Source of the DNA: an uncultured Clostridia bacterium
GTDB lineage: Bacteria > Bacillota > Clostridia > Christensenellales > Aristaeellaceae
DNA: 64,000 nucleotides
Assembly: GCA_934636105.1 (NCBI GenBank)
Contig: CAKTZR010000005.1
Coordinates: 62,001-126,000 of the forward strand
Direction: 5' to 3'
Shown: positions 24,098 to 32,513 of the stretch, piece after piece
Layout of the letters: each line of letters opens with the position of its first letter
Numbering within the stretch: the stretch's first letter is position 1
The notes under the pieces: generated by a model
Database searches by the model: none
What the model was told of the DNA's origin: nothing
What the model saw: the letters and a program-made list of their open reading frames with translations, nothing else
Program-made: the position numbers and the translations under genes

Positions 24098-24322
24098 TTA
24101 ATTCATCTTCACAGCGTCTTTTTCAAAGCGAATGCCGTATTTGAACAGGAAGCCGAGCACGAGCGCCGCGCCGCAGACCCACGGCGCGAGCAGCACAGCG
24201 GCCAGCGCATACAGTGCAGGCACATCCGCCACCTTTTCGTTGGGAGATGTGACGATCACCCGCAGGACGGACAACTGGCGAAACGCGTTGACCGCGTTGT
24301 TTTTGATGGTTTCAAAATTCAT
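24098..24322 (-). CDS. DUF4342-like small membrane protein
   Basis: A 74-residue protein: amphipathic N-terminal helix (FETIKNNAVNAF), a segment VIVTSPNEKVADVP and one or two membrane helices near residues 38-62. The pattern fits DUF4342. ATG at 24322 is preferred since GAGGAGGG overlaps the earlier ATG at 24328. Last gene of the leftward operon. Function of the family is unknown. Confidence 0.65.
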   Translation of the reverse strand: MNFETIKNNAVNAFRQLSVLRVIVTSPNEKVADVPALYALAAVLLAPWVCGAALVLGFLFKYGIRFEKDAVKMN

Positions 24323-24334
24323 GCTCATCCCTCC

Positions 24335-24526
24335 TCAGGCCTTGACTACGCGAACCCGCATGCCAAAGAGCACCACCAGCAGCACGGTCAGCACCGCCAG
24401 ACGGATGCTCGCAAGCCCCGCCAGCACGGCCAGCCACATCGGCGCCTTGACGAAGGTTCGCCCCGTGCCCTCGACGACGAGCTTACTGCCGAAAATCAGG
24501 CTCACCATCTCTTTGATCTTATCCAT
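24335..24526 (-). CDS. Small membrane protein related to its DUF4342-like neighbour
   Basis: 63 residues with the same order as the next gene: N-terminal helix (DKIKEMVSLIFGSK), short polar turn, then a long hydrophobic stretch (residues about 28-58) and a basic end. Similar layout suggests a diverged duplicate. It lies 21 bases after the DUF4097 gene. Confidence 0.6.
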   Translation of the reverse strand: MDKIKEMVSLIFGSKLVVEGTGRTFVKAPMWLAVLAGLASIRLAVLTVLLVVLFGMRVRVVKA

Positions 24527-24547
24527 CTTCGTCTTTTCTCCATATCG

Positions 24548-26323
24548 TTACAGACGGGTAATCATCAACTTGCCGCTCATGGTATCCATGTGAATCGGCA
24601 GGGCGCACGTGCCGTAGCGGTTCGGGCCGAACTCGTTGACGATTTTGCCGCTCATGCCGCTGATGTCGGCCACAAAGCCGCGGATATCGCCGGGCAGCGC
24701 CACATGCACGTTCGCGCTCATGGAATTGACCTGCACCTTGCGCGTCGGCGAAACGGTGCAGAGCACCTCCACGTCGCCGGAAACGCTGCTGATCTCCCAT
24801 TCCTCGCTCGCGCCCTCGGCGTGGACCTTGCCGGAAACGACGTTCAAATCCACGCGGTTCGCGTCGCAGGAGATAAACTGCCTGCCCGAAACGGTGCTCA
24901 CCACCACGTCGCCCGCGCAGGCGCTGACCGCCGCGCCGCCGGAGATGGTCGTCACATCGATTTCCTTCGCGCGGATGCCCGCATCCGGCTCGACGCGCAC
25001 GTCGCCGGAGGTCGTGTTCACCTTCACCTTGTCTACATCGATGGCATACAAACGAATATCGCCGGAGGTCGTGCCGAGCACATAGTCGGCGGCATAGCCG
25101 CGCGGCACGCGCACCGTCACCTTGCCGCCCTCCTTCTGGAAGACGGAGAAGAACGTTTTGAACACATCCGGGTTCGCGCGACGCACGGTGAGCGTGTGCT
25201 CCTCCAGCGTCACGGTCGGCTGCTCCACGCCCTCGCGCCCGGCTTCCCACTCGATGACCACATCCGTGCCGTCCGCCGATTTCACGGTGATGTCGTCGGA
25301 ATCCAGATTTACGTTCACCTCGCGCAGCCCCGCTGCCGGATAGCGGCTGATGACGACCACGCCCGGTGCGCCCTTGAAGGACTCGGCGGATTCAGCCTGC
25401 CTGGCCGCGTCCTCCGCGTCGCGCACCACGTCGTCCAAGTCAATCGGCTCATTCGGACAGCCTGCGTCCGCTTCGACCTCCGCTGCGTCCGCGTTCAGGG
25501 TCTCCTGCATCGCGTCCATCTCGCGCTGGAGCGCGTCGAACTCGTCGTCCGAGGTCGTGTCCGTCTGTTCGGCTTTTTCTTTTTCGGCCAGATCGGCGAG
25601 TTTCTTTTCCACTTCGTCCGCTTCGGTCTCCAACGCGTAGGCCTTAGCGCGCAGTTCCCGCGCGCCCTCCTGATCGCCTGCTGCCTGTTTCAGTTCCGCT
25701 TCGGTGCGGATGGTCTTCGCGCGTTCGCGAAGCGCCGCCGGGGCCTTGGGCTTCTCCTCGCCAAAGTCGATGACGATTTCGCCCTTGTCGCCGGAGAGCT
25801 TGTCAATGGCCTTTCCCGCCGCTTTCTGCGCGTCGCTGAGCCCTTTGCCGACCGCCTTGCCCAGGCCGCCGATCACGCCGCCCGTCAGGTCGTCCACCTG
25901 CTTCACCAGCTTCTGCGCCTGCGGCACAATCTGCCTGCCCACGTCGCCCAGCGCGCCGAAAGCCTTGCCCAGCGCTTCGCCGATATCCGGCGTTTTTTCG
26001 GTCTTGACCTCGAACTCCGGCTCGTCGGCTTTCTCGTTCTCGGCCTTCCCCGCATTCGGCGCTTCCGCCTCGGCTTCCGGCTTTTCCCCGGTCTTTTCTT
26101 CCGGCTTCTCGTCGTTCATGTCGTGCAGCAGGCTCTGCACGTCGCCCAGCGACGCGGCCACTTCGGCGAAGGCTTCCTCCTCCGTCTTGCCCGCGCGGAC
26201 GGAATCCTCAAACCGCGCCTGCGCGTTGGCCATCAGCTCGTCGCGCAAAGCAAGGTTGTCCGCCGTCATCTTCATATCGGCAAAAATTTCGTCAATCATT
26301 CTGCGAATCTGCTTGTTCATCAT
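24548..26323 (-). CDS. DUF4097 beta-repeat protein with N-terminal HAAS-like domain
   Basis: 591 residues. Residues 1-75 (IRRMIDEIFADMKM...LGDVQSLLHDMND) resemble the HAAS/DUF1700 sensor-type helical domain usually paired with PadR regulators. Residues 80-310 are charged, with helical and coiled-coil stretches. Residues about 330-591 carry repeated short beta motifs such as VNTTSGDVRV, VTTISGGAAV and VSTVSGRQF, the signature of DUF4097 putative adhesin-like beta helices. ATG at 26323 overlaps the padR stop (ATGATGA). No signal peptide is seen, so despite the adhesin label it may be cytoplasmic. Confidence 0.82.
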   Translation of the reverse strand: MMNKQIRRMIDEIFADMKMTADNLALRDELMANAQARFEDSVRAGKTEEEAFAEVAASLGDVQSLLHDMNDEKPEEKTGEKPEAEAEAPNAGKAENEKADEPEFEVKTEKTPDIGEALGKAFGALGDVGRQIVPQAQKLVKQVDDLTGGVIGGLGKAVGKGLSDAQKAAGKAIDKLSGDKGEIVIDFGEEKPKAPAALRERAKTIRTEAELKQAAGDQEGARELRAKAYALETEADEVEKKLADLAEKEKAEQTDTTSDDEFDALQREMDAMQETLNADAAEVEADAGCPNEPIDLDDVVRDAEDAARQAESAESFKGAPGVVVISRYPAAGLREVNVNLDSDDITVKSADGTDVVIEWEAGREGVEQPTVTLEEHTLTVRRANPDVFKTFFSVFQKEGGKVTVRVPRGYAADYVLGTTSGDIRLYAIDVDKVKVNTTSGDVRVEPDAGIRAKEIDVTTISGGAAVSACAGDVVVSTVSGRQFISCDANRVDLNVVSGKVHAEGASEEWEISSVSGDVEVLCTVSPTRKVQVNSMSANVHVALPGDIRGFVADISGMSGKIVNEFGPNRYGTCALPIHMDTMSGKLMITRL

Positions 26324-26661
26324 TTTGATGCGTCCTCCATTCCAAACAGTTCGGATATCACGGCGCGATATTTCCGCCAGTCCGCCTGGTTTTCCGCAAA
26401 GAGCGCTCTCCCCTTTTCGGTCAGGTGGTAGTAGCGCCTGCGCGCGCCTGCGTTTTCGTTGCCCCAATAGGATTCAATCATGCCTGCCGTTTCCAGCCGC
26501 CTGAAAGTCGTATACAGGGTCGCTTCTTTCAGCTGTAATTCCCCGCGGGTGATCTCCTGCACGTTTTTGCTGATGACGTAGCCATAGCTGTCGCCGCCTG
26601 CGAGCTGCGCGAGGATGATCGTATCGGTATAGCCGCGAAGGATGTCCGATGAATTCAGCAT
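26320..26661 (-). CDS. PadR-family transcriptional regulator
   Basis: 113 residues with a winged HTH (ITRGELQLKEATLYTTFRRLETAGMIESY) and the RRRYYHLTEKG wing, typical of short PadR proteins. ATG at 26661 with GGAGGTGATGA upstream is chosen over starts up to 26754, which lie beyond the promoter. It is the first gene of the envelope operon and probably represses it via the palindrome in its promoter. Confidence 0.9.
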   Translation of the reverse strand: MLNSSDILRGYTDTIILAQLAGGDSYGYVISKNVQEITRGELQLKEATLYTTFRRLETAGMIESYWGNENAGARRRYYHLTEKGRALFAENQADWRKYRAVISELFGMEDASK

Positions 26662-26683
26662 TTCATCACCTCCGACGAGATAC

Positions 26684-26712
26684 AGTATATATCCATATAC
26701 CTCGTCTGTCAA
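26684..26712 (-). promoter_or_regulatory. padR promoter with candidate autoregulatory operator
   Basis: TTGACA (26707-26712), 17 bases, TATACT (26684-26689) on the minus strand. GTATAT/ATATAC with a 4-base centre (26685-26700) overlaps the -10 box and is flanked by GACGAG (26674-26679) and CTCGTC (26701-26706). A PadR dimer site is likely. Confidence 0.7.
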
Positions 26713-26783
26713 GGTATCTTGTGTGAATTTTCCTTCTCTTTTTTCATCGGTCAATCCTCTTTGTTAAATCTTCAGGCATATCA

Positions 26784-26812
26784 TTGACGCTTCCCCGCAT
26801 TTCTTCTATAAT
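26784..26812 (+). promoter_or_regulatory. Promoter of the exported protein at 26865
   Basis: TTGACG (26784-26789), 17 bases, TATAAT (26807-26812). The start codon follows 52 bases later with AAGGAGG. Confidence 0.85.
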
Positions 26813-26864
26813 GAGAAAAACTGGATGTCGCTTTGATCTTTGATTCCGACAAGGAGGTTGACCC

Positions 26865-28538
26865 ATGAAGAAAAACCTTGCGCTTTTCCTCGCTTTTCTC
26901 CTGTGCTTTGCATGCTCCTTCGCGCTGGCGGAGGACGCCTATGCCCCCGGCGCGCGCACGCAGGCGCTTGTCAGCGACGCGATGAACGCGGGACAGGTTG
27001 TCGGCGGCGAACTGCACGTCTCGCTCGATCTGCCGGAGAGCATGCAGCCCGACAGCGACGACGCAGAGGGGCAGGCGCAGTTTGACGCGCTGATGGAGGT
27101 CGTCAACGGCGTGAGCCTGGCCGGCGGCCTGGGCAAGCTGGACGACGGCTATCGGCTGGAGCTGGGCGGCGCGTATACCGCGTCCAGCGGCGACAATGTC
27201 TTTGTCACCGGCGCGGCCAATCTGACCGGCGACGGCGTGAGCCTTGAAAGCAACCTGATCGAGGGCGAACGACTGAGCGTCAAATGGGAAACCCTGCTGG
27301 AAATGCTCGGCTTGAGTGAAGACGAAATCCAGCAGATTCTCGCCTTGAAGGACGTCGATTGGAACAGCGCGGCCGACGAACTGACCACCGCGCTCAACGA
27401 AATGGGCGCGCAGATCGGCCAGCTGTCCGAGCCGTATCTGGCCACGCTGGCGGATTTCGTTTCCACGCTGGATATCCAGCAGCGCAGCGACGTTGCCGCC
27501 GAGAGCGGTTATCCGGCGGTGGATCACGAAATCGCCATCACCTGCACCGCGCAGGATTTGGGGCGGCTGGTCAACACGCTGGCCGACCAGATGGAAAAGG
27601 ATTCCGCACTTCTGCCCTATCTGGAGCAATTCATCGCCAACGTCAATCTGACCGTCACCGACAGCGAGGGCAACGAAACCTACGTGATGAGCGCGGACGA
27701 GTTTTTCGCGTCCATGCGCAGTTTTGCCGAAACGCTGCTCGGCGCGGACGGTTCCATCGGCATTCTGGTCGGTTATAACGACGACAGCCTGCCGTTCTAT
27801 CTCACCCTCGCGCTGACGAGCTGCGGCGATACCTCCGCGCTCCTTTTCCAGCTCAATCCGGGCGAAACGGAAAATACCTATGCCTGCGTCCTGACCGCGC
27901 TGGAATCGGACGAGGACGGCGAGCTCACCGGCAGAACGGATATCACGCTGGATTTGGCGCTTGATCCGAACGATTTCCGCGTTTTCAATGCCGAGCTGGC
28001 CATTGAATCCGCCGATTTCAACATGAATCTCACGATGGCCGAGCAGGCCGTCACCACCGCAGACAATTACCCCGGCTACCAGACCACGTTCGCCGTGACG
28101 ATGACCGCGGCAGATGGCGGCGACTCCACGCGTTATGTTTACAGCGGCGACAGCCTGACCCGCCTGACGGACACGGACGGCGAACAGACCACCTTCTCCA
28201 TGAATGCCGACGTTTATGACAACGGCACGGCCTTCATCGTCGCCGCCGAAAGTGGACAGCTCGTCGAGCCGAAGGACGGCCACCTCTCCGGTCGTTTCTA
28301 TATGAATGAAACCTTCACCATCGATGACGAGCCTCTTGCTTTCGGCCTGAACGTCGATATTTCCTCCTGGGATTACGACGCCGCCGAAACCGCCGCGCTT
28401 CAGGAAACCGTGTTCGAAGCCGCAACCGGCGAGGAACTCGCCGCCCTGCAAAACCGCTTCGCCATGGCGCTTCAGGAGAAGCTCGTTTCGCTCATGTCGC
28501 TCGTTCCGCCGGAGGTTTTGCAGCTGTTGAATCAGTAA
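26865..28538 (+). CDS. Exported protein of unknown function, 557 aa
   Basis: Signal peptide MKKNLALFLAFLLCFACSFALA with likely cleavage before EDAY. The mature chain is acidic, rich in D, E, T and N, without further membrane segments, cysteine clusters or enzyme motifs I can name; predicted beta-strand alternation is frequent (for example DGVSLESNLIEGERLSVKWE). The length and composition suggest a soluble or wall-associated exported protein. It has its own promoter and terminator and faces away from the PadR operon. Confidence 0.72.
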   Translation: MKKNLALFLAFLLCFACSFALAEDAYAPGARTQALVSDAMNAGQVVGGELHVSLDLPESMQPDSDDAEGQAQFDALMEVVNGVSLAGGLGKLDDGYRLELGGAYTASSGDNVFVTGAANLTGDGVSLESNLIEGERLSVKWETLLEMLGLSEDEIQQILALKDVDWNSAADELTTALNEMGAQIGQLSEPYLATLADFVSTLDIQQRSDVAAESGYPAVDHEIAITCTAQDLGRLVNTLADQMEKDSALLPYLEQFIANVNLTVTDSEGNETYVMSADEFFASMRSFAETLLGADGSIGILVGYNDDSLPFYLTLALTSCGDTSALLFQLNPGETENTYACVLTALESDEDGELTGRTDITLDLALDPNDFRVFNAELAIESADFNMNLTMAEQAVTTADNYPGYQTTFAVTMTAADGGDSTRYVYSGDSLTRLTDTDGEQTTFSMNADVYDNGTAFIVAAESGQLVEPKDGHLSGRFYMNETFTIDDEPLAFGLNVDISSWDYDAAETAALQETVFEAATGEELAALQNRFAMALQEKLVSLMSLVPPEVLQLLNQ

Positions 28539-28566
28539 ACCGCCAACTTCTCCAAAATAAAATTTC

Positions 28567-28599
28567 GGTCGTCCTCTCAAATTCGGAAGGGACGACCGT
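28567..28599. terminator. Bidirectional terminator between convergent genes
   Basis: CGGTCGTCC pairs with GGACGACCG around a 15-base loop, with TTTTGATTTTG to the right and A/T-rich DNA to the left. Confidence 0.85.
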
Positions 28600-28613
28600 T
28601 TTGATTTTGCTGT

Positions 28614-29066
28614 TTATGCGTTCTCCTCCGGCTCCATCGCGGGAATGCCGCGATGCTCAACCGGGGTGGAAAAGACGATCTGCGTGCGCGTTCTGCCGAA
28701 GCGGTGCAGCTGGTTGATGAATTGATCCAGCTCCTGCGTCGTGTGGAAGCAGACTTTGATGAACATGGAATAATCGCCCGTCACGCAGTCACACTCCATC
28801 ACGTTCGGGCAGCCCTCAATGTAGGGATAGAACTCCGGCTTCTGGCTCGGCTCAATTTCCAGATTGATGAACGCCTTAATCTGGTAGCCCATCGCCGCGC
28901 AGGAGAGCTGCGCCTGATACCCCAGAATATAGCCCGCCGATTCCAGCCGTTCAATGCGTGCGCTGACCGCCGGAGAGGAGAGAAAAACCTGCTCGGCGAT
29001 CACCTTGAGCGGGGTGCGCGCGTTCTGCTGCAAGATGGTCAAAATCTTTCTATCAATGTTATCCAT
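28614..29066 (-). CDS. Lrp/AsnC-family regulator
   Basis: 150 residues: N-terminal HTH (residues about 4-50, PLKVIAEQVFLSSPAVSARIERLES) and C-terminal RAM ligand domain (VMECDCVTGDYSMFIKVC). ATG at 29066 fits AAGGGGCG better than the upstream TTG at 29072. It lies 128 bases after the chromate transporter genes, probably as a separate unit. Its target and effector are unknown. Confidence 0.88.
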   Translation of the reverse strand: MDNIDRKILTILQQNARTPLKVIAEQVFLSSPAVSARIERLESAGYILGYQAQLSCAAMGYQIKAFINLEIEPSQKPEFYPYIEGCPNVMECDCVTGDYSMFIKVCFHTTQELDQFINQLHRFGRTRTQIVFSTPVEHRGIPAMEPEENA

Positions 29067-29200
29067 ATCCAACGCCCCTTGTCCTCTGTTCAGATAATAA
29101 AGAGGATATCACGCTGCGCTTCATTTCGCAAGGGGTTTTGGAAAAGAAACGAAAGAATTCGTCTGCGTTGTCGAATCCGGCGCGCCTTTTTTGACACAAC

Positions 29201-29758
29201 TCAACCCATGATGAGCTTGGCGATCAGCGAAACCGCGCCGCAGCAGACCATGACCAGAATCGGGTTGCTGTGCTTGACGCGCAGAACGACCAGCGCGATG
29301 ACAAACAGCGCGACATAAAGCGCCTGCACCGTGCTCACGCTAATCACACCGCCGGCGAACACAACGACCCGCAGAATCGTCAATGCGGCGGAGGCAATCA
29401 GCGCCACGACGGCCGGACGCAGGCAGGCCAAAACCGCCTGCATCGCGTCCATGCTGCGGTATTTTTCATACAGCCACGAGAGCAGCGACACGATAATCAG
29501 CGACGGCAGAATGCAGCCCATCGTCGCCACGAGCGCGCCGGGGATGCCAGCCATGCGGATGCCGACAAACGTCGCGGAATTGACGGTGATCGGGCCGGGG
29601 GTCATCTCCGCGATGGTCATCAAATCGGTGAACTCGCTCATCGTCAGCCAGTGGTAATATTCGACGGCCTTCGCCTGAATCATGGGCATGGCCGCATAGC
29701 CGCCGCCGATGGAGAACAGGCCCACCTGCACAAAGCACAAAAACAGATCAAGCAGCAT
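29201..29758 (-). CDS. Chromate transporter ChrA, half-size subunit
   Basis: 185 residues with the Chromate_transp signature near the N-terminus (GGGYAAMPMI) and MTPGPITVNSATFVG near residue 55. About five to six hydrophobic segments. It is one of two half-size genes that overlap by 11 bases, the short-chain CHR arrangement in which two antiparallel halves form the transporter. Chromate export is the known role of the family; the natural substrate may differ. Confidence 0.88.
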   Translation of the reverse strand: MLLDLFLCFVQVGLFSIGGGYAAMPMIQAKAVEYYHWLTMSEFTDLMTIAEMTPGPITVNSATFVGIRMAGIPGALVATMGCILPSLIIVSLLSWLYEKYRSMDAMQAVLACLRPAVVALIASAALTILRVVVFAGGVISVSTVQALYVALFVIALVVLRVKHSNPILVMVCCGAVSLIAKLIMG

Positions 29759-30332
29759 GAGCTTTCTTCCCCCTTCCCATGATGGCGCAGATCACACCGA
29801 TCACGCCGCTGGTCAGAATGATATAGATGACGTTCACACCGGAGAGCGCCGCAACGAATGCCGCGACCATGATGATGTTGAGCAGCCAGCGCTTGGCTTT
29901 GAGCACGCCTGCGCCGAGGTTGAGCACCACATCGACGATGACCGCCGCCACGCCCGCCTGCATACCGGCCAGCACCGCCGCAACATACGGATTATCGGCA
30001 AACAGCGCGTAGAAATACGAAACGAGCGACAGAATGACCATCGGCGGAATGATCGTCGCAATCGTCGCCACGATAATGCCCGCCGCACCCGCAACGCGCT
30101 GACCGACGAGAATCGCGCCGTTGACCGCAATCGCGCCGGGGCACGACTGCGCGATGGCCGTCATATCCAGCATTTCGTCCTCGTCAAGCCAATGCAGATC
30201 ATCGACGAACCTTCGTTTCATCAGCGTGACGATGACGAACCCGCCGCCAAACGTGAACGCGCTGATGGAGAGCATGGAAAAGAACAGCGTGACCAGCCGC
30301 TTTTTCAGGCTCACTTCTTTTTTCGCATCCAA
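29748..30332 (-). CDS. Chromate transporter ChrA, half-size subunit
   Basis: 194 residues. FTFGGGFVIVTLMKRRF near residue 25 and SCPGAIAVNGAILVGQRVAG near 65 mark the CHR family. Start is TTG at 30332 with AAGGAGG upstream. It is the first gene of the pair and is divergent from the LysR regulator at 30479, whose product probably controls it. Confidence 0.87.
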   Translation of the reverse strand: MDAKKEVSLKKRLVTLFFSMLSISAFTFGGGFVIVTLMKRRFVDDLHWLDEDEMLDMTAIAQSCPGAIAVNGAILVGQRVAGAAGIIVATIATIIPPMVILSLVSYFYALFADNPYVAAVLAGMQAGVAAVIVDVVLNLGAGVLKAKRWLLNIIMVAAFVAALSGVNVIYIILTSGVIGVICAIMGRGKKAHAA

Positions 30333-30478
30333 ACAAAAACCTCCTTGGAGAACGCTTGGGGTTTCACCCCAATCATCCCTTCTCTTTCTTCTTTATCTTA
30401 TCGCTTGCTTTTCCGGGTGTAAAATGCTATTCTTTCATCAGACCCATACCATTTTTGATATGATAGGAGCGTGTCAAC

Positions 30479-31351
30479 GTGACCATCCGCCACATGCGCA
30501 TCTTTTTGGAGGTCTGCCGCACAATGAACGTCACCCGCGCGGCCGAAAACCTCTATATGACCCAGCCCGCCGTGTCGCGCGCCATCCGCGAAATCGAGCA
30601 GACATACAGCACCCGCCTGTTCGAGCGGCTCAATCAACGGCTCTATCTCACCGACAGCGGGCGGCGCATGCACGCCTACGCCGTGCATATCGTCGATACG
30701 TTCGATCAGATGGAACGCGAATTAAGCGACGGCGACGAACGCGGCATGCTGCGCATCGGCGCAAGCATCACGCTGGGCAACTACGAACTGCCCGGCGTCG
30801 TCCAGCGCATGAAGCGGGAGCGCCCCGGTCTGCGCATGCAGGCGACCGTCGCCAACGTCGGCACGCTCAAGGATATGCTGCTGGATAATCGGCTGGATTT
30901 GGCGATGATCGAAGCGCCGATCGACCACCGCGATTTGACGGGCGACGCCTTTTCCCGCGACGAACTGGTGCTGATTCTGCCGCCCGACCATCCGCTTCTG
31001 CAAAAAGACCGCCTCACCCTTTCGGATGTGGCGGCCTGTGATTTGCTTCTGCGCGAAAAGGGCAGCTCCGGCCGCGCCTTTCTGGATACGGTTTTCGAGG
31101 CGCACGACTTGTCCGTTTCGCCTCTCTGGGAGAGCGCCAGCACCGAAGCGCTGGTGCGCGCCGTTGCGGCAGGTATCGGCCTTTCGATTCTGCCGGAAAG
31201 GCTGGTTCGCCGCGATCTGGCTTCCGGCGTGGTCTGCTCGCGCCCCATCTGCGACGCGCCGCTCACGCGAACCTGCCACATCGTCTGGCACCGAAACAAA
31301 TACCTTTCGCCGTCGCTCAAACTGTTGATTGGGCTGATGAAGGAGGAATAA
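30479..31351 (+). CDS. LysR-family regulator
   Basis: 290 residues: winged HTH at 1-60 (VTRAAENLYMTQPAVSRAIREIE) and a LysR substrate-binding domain from about 88 (GMLRIGASITLGNYELP). GTG at 30479 with AGGAG upstream. The 146-base gap to the divergent chromate transporter genes is the natural place for its operator. Confidence 0.92.
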   Translation: MTIRHMRIFLEVCRTMNVTRAAENLYMTQPAVSRAIREIEQTYSTRLFERLNQRLYLTDSGRRMHAYAVHIVDTFDQMERELSDGDERGMLRIGASITLGNYELPGVVQRMKRERPGLRMQATVANVGTLKDMLLDNRLDLAMIEAPIDHRDLTGDAFSRDELVLILPPDHPLLQKDRLTLSDVAACDLLLREKGSSGRAFLDTVFEAHDLSVSPLWESASTEALVRAVAAGIGLSILPERLVRRDLASGVVCSRPICDAPLTRTCHIVWHRNKYLSPSLKLLIGLMKEE

Positions 31352-31506
31352 TCACTCCCCAAACAGCACCTCCTGATCCTCTGGCGAAAGCACGCCGTCA
31401 ATCAGAATCGGGATTTGTACATTTTCAGCGACAGCCGCCGTAAAAAGCAGCAGCATCGTCAGAAGGGCGATACCCCCCGAATCCAGGCCGACATTGATTT
31501 CTTCAT
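31352..31506 (-). pseudogene. Tiny exported-peptide gene with a frameshift in a G6 tract
   Basis: Reading from ATG at 31506 gives MKKSMSAWIRG, then the frame breaks at a run of six G (31473-31478). In the next frame the sequence continues as GIALLTMLLLFTAAVAEN and on to VLSPEDQEVLFGE and a stop at 31352. Adding one G restores a 51-residue protein with a textbook signal peptide. It may be a pseudogene, a sequencing or assembly error in the homopolymer, or a phase-variable gene. It lies 84 bases downstream of the methyltransferase gene in the same direction and its stop abuts the lysR stop. Confidence 0.6.
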
Positions 31507-31590
31507 CCGTTTTTTCCGTCCTTCCGTTATCAAAATGGGGATTTTATCTTCATTTCGACGCTGCTCCGTCGAAACCTTGCCGTTTTCGGG

Positions 31591-32490
31591 TTATTTCTTC
31601 GCCTTTTTCCTCATCTTCGCCACGAAGAACCCCTCATACCCTTCGTCCGGGCAGACGCACATCACGCCCTCGATCTTCGTCGGCAGCAGCGGCACGCCTG
31701 CAAACGCGCCCGCATCAATCGGCACGAGCTGCACGCCACCCTTTTTGAGCGCAGCGGCGACAACGTCCTCGTTCTCCTCCTTGAGCACGGAACAGGTGGA
31801 ATACACCATCTCGTGTCCGGGTTTGAGCAGGCGGATCGCTTTCTCCAGCAGAGTTTTCTGCATTTTCACCGTGCGGTCGAGGTATTCCTTTGAAAACTGT
31901 CCGCGCGAGCCCTCCGTCACCGTGCCGCTCCCGCTGCAAGGCGCGTCGAGCAGCACACGGTCAAAGGCAAACAGATCGTCGAGCTGGCGCGCATCCATAT
32001 TCATCACGGTCACGCGGTTTGCCCCCTGCTTTTTGGCATTATATTGCAGCCGCTCAGCGCGCATCTTGTTGCGTTCGCAGGCGGTAATCATCGCGCGCCC
32101 GCCCGTCAGCGCGGCAATCTGCGTCGTTTTGCCGCCCGGCGCGGCCGCCATATCCAGAATGTTTTCCTCCGGCTGCGCGTCCAGCACGAGCGGCGGAATC
32201 ATCGAAGACAAGCTCTGCATATAGATTTCACCGTTTTCAAACATCGGCAGGGCGGTCACAGCCCCCTCGTCGGCGTTTTCCAAAATCAGCGCGTCCTCGC
32301 ACCAGGGCACGGTCTGCGTCGAAATGCCCGCGTCCGCAAGCGCACTGATGATCTGCGCCGGTTCAGCCTTGAGCCGGTTAACGCGCAGGGTCGTCTTTCG
32401 CTTTGCTTCAAACCCCGCGAAGATGCGCCGCGCCGTCTCCTCGCCATATTGCGCCGTGAGCTTTTCCGTCAAAAAAGCGGGAATATTCAT
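31591..32490 (-). CDS. RNA m5C methyltransferase, RsmB/RsmF (NOL1/NOP2/sun) family
   Basis: 299 residues. N-terminal segment (KRKTTLRVNRLKA) then the SAM-binding motif DMAAAPGGKTTQ near residue 113, the motif IV LLDAPCSGSGT near 180 with its Pro-Cys, and motif VI YSTCSVLKEENE near 230 holding the catalytic Cys. It lacks the C-terminal PUA-like extension of full RsmF, so it is a short form. It methylates a cytosine in ribosomal RNA or tRNA; the exact site is unknown. Confidence 0.9.
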   Translation of the reverse strand: MNIPAFLTEKLTAQYGEETARRIFAGFEAKRKTTLRVNRLKAEPAQIISALADAGISTQTVPWCEDALILENADEGAVTALPMFENGEIYMQSLSSMIPPLVLDAQPEENILDMAAAPGGKTTQIAALTGGRAMITACERNKMRAERLQYNAKKQGANRVTVMNMDARQLDDLFAFDRVLLDAPCSGSGTVTEGSRGQFSKEYLDRTVKMQKTLLEKAIRLLKPGHEMVYSTCSVLKEENEDVVAAALKKGGVQLVPIDAGAFAGVPLLPTKIEGVMCVCPDEGYEGFFVAKMRKKAKK

Positions 32491-32513
32491 CGCTTCTCCT
32501 CCTTGATGGTTCG

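Noticed and set aside
24590..26431. 613-codon open frame on the plus strand
   Set aside because: It lies wholly antisense to the DUF4097 gene, has no ribosome binding site and its H/R/L-rich composition is that of an antisense shadow in GC-rich DNA.
26781..28580. 599-codon open frame on the minus strand
   Set aside because: Antisense to the exported protein at 26865-28538, which has promoter, signal peptide and terminator.
31415..32224. 269-codon plus-strand frame
   Set aside because: Antisense to the methyltransferase gene and to the frameshifted small gene; no start signals.
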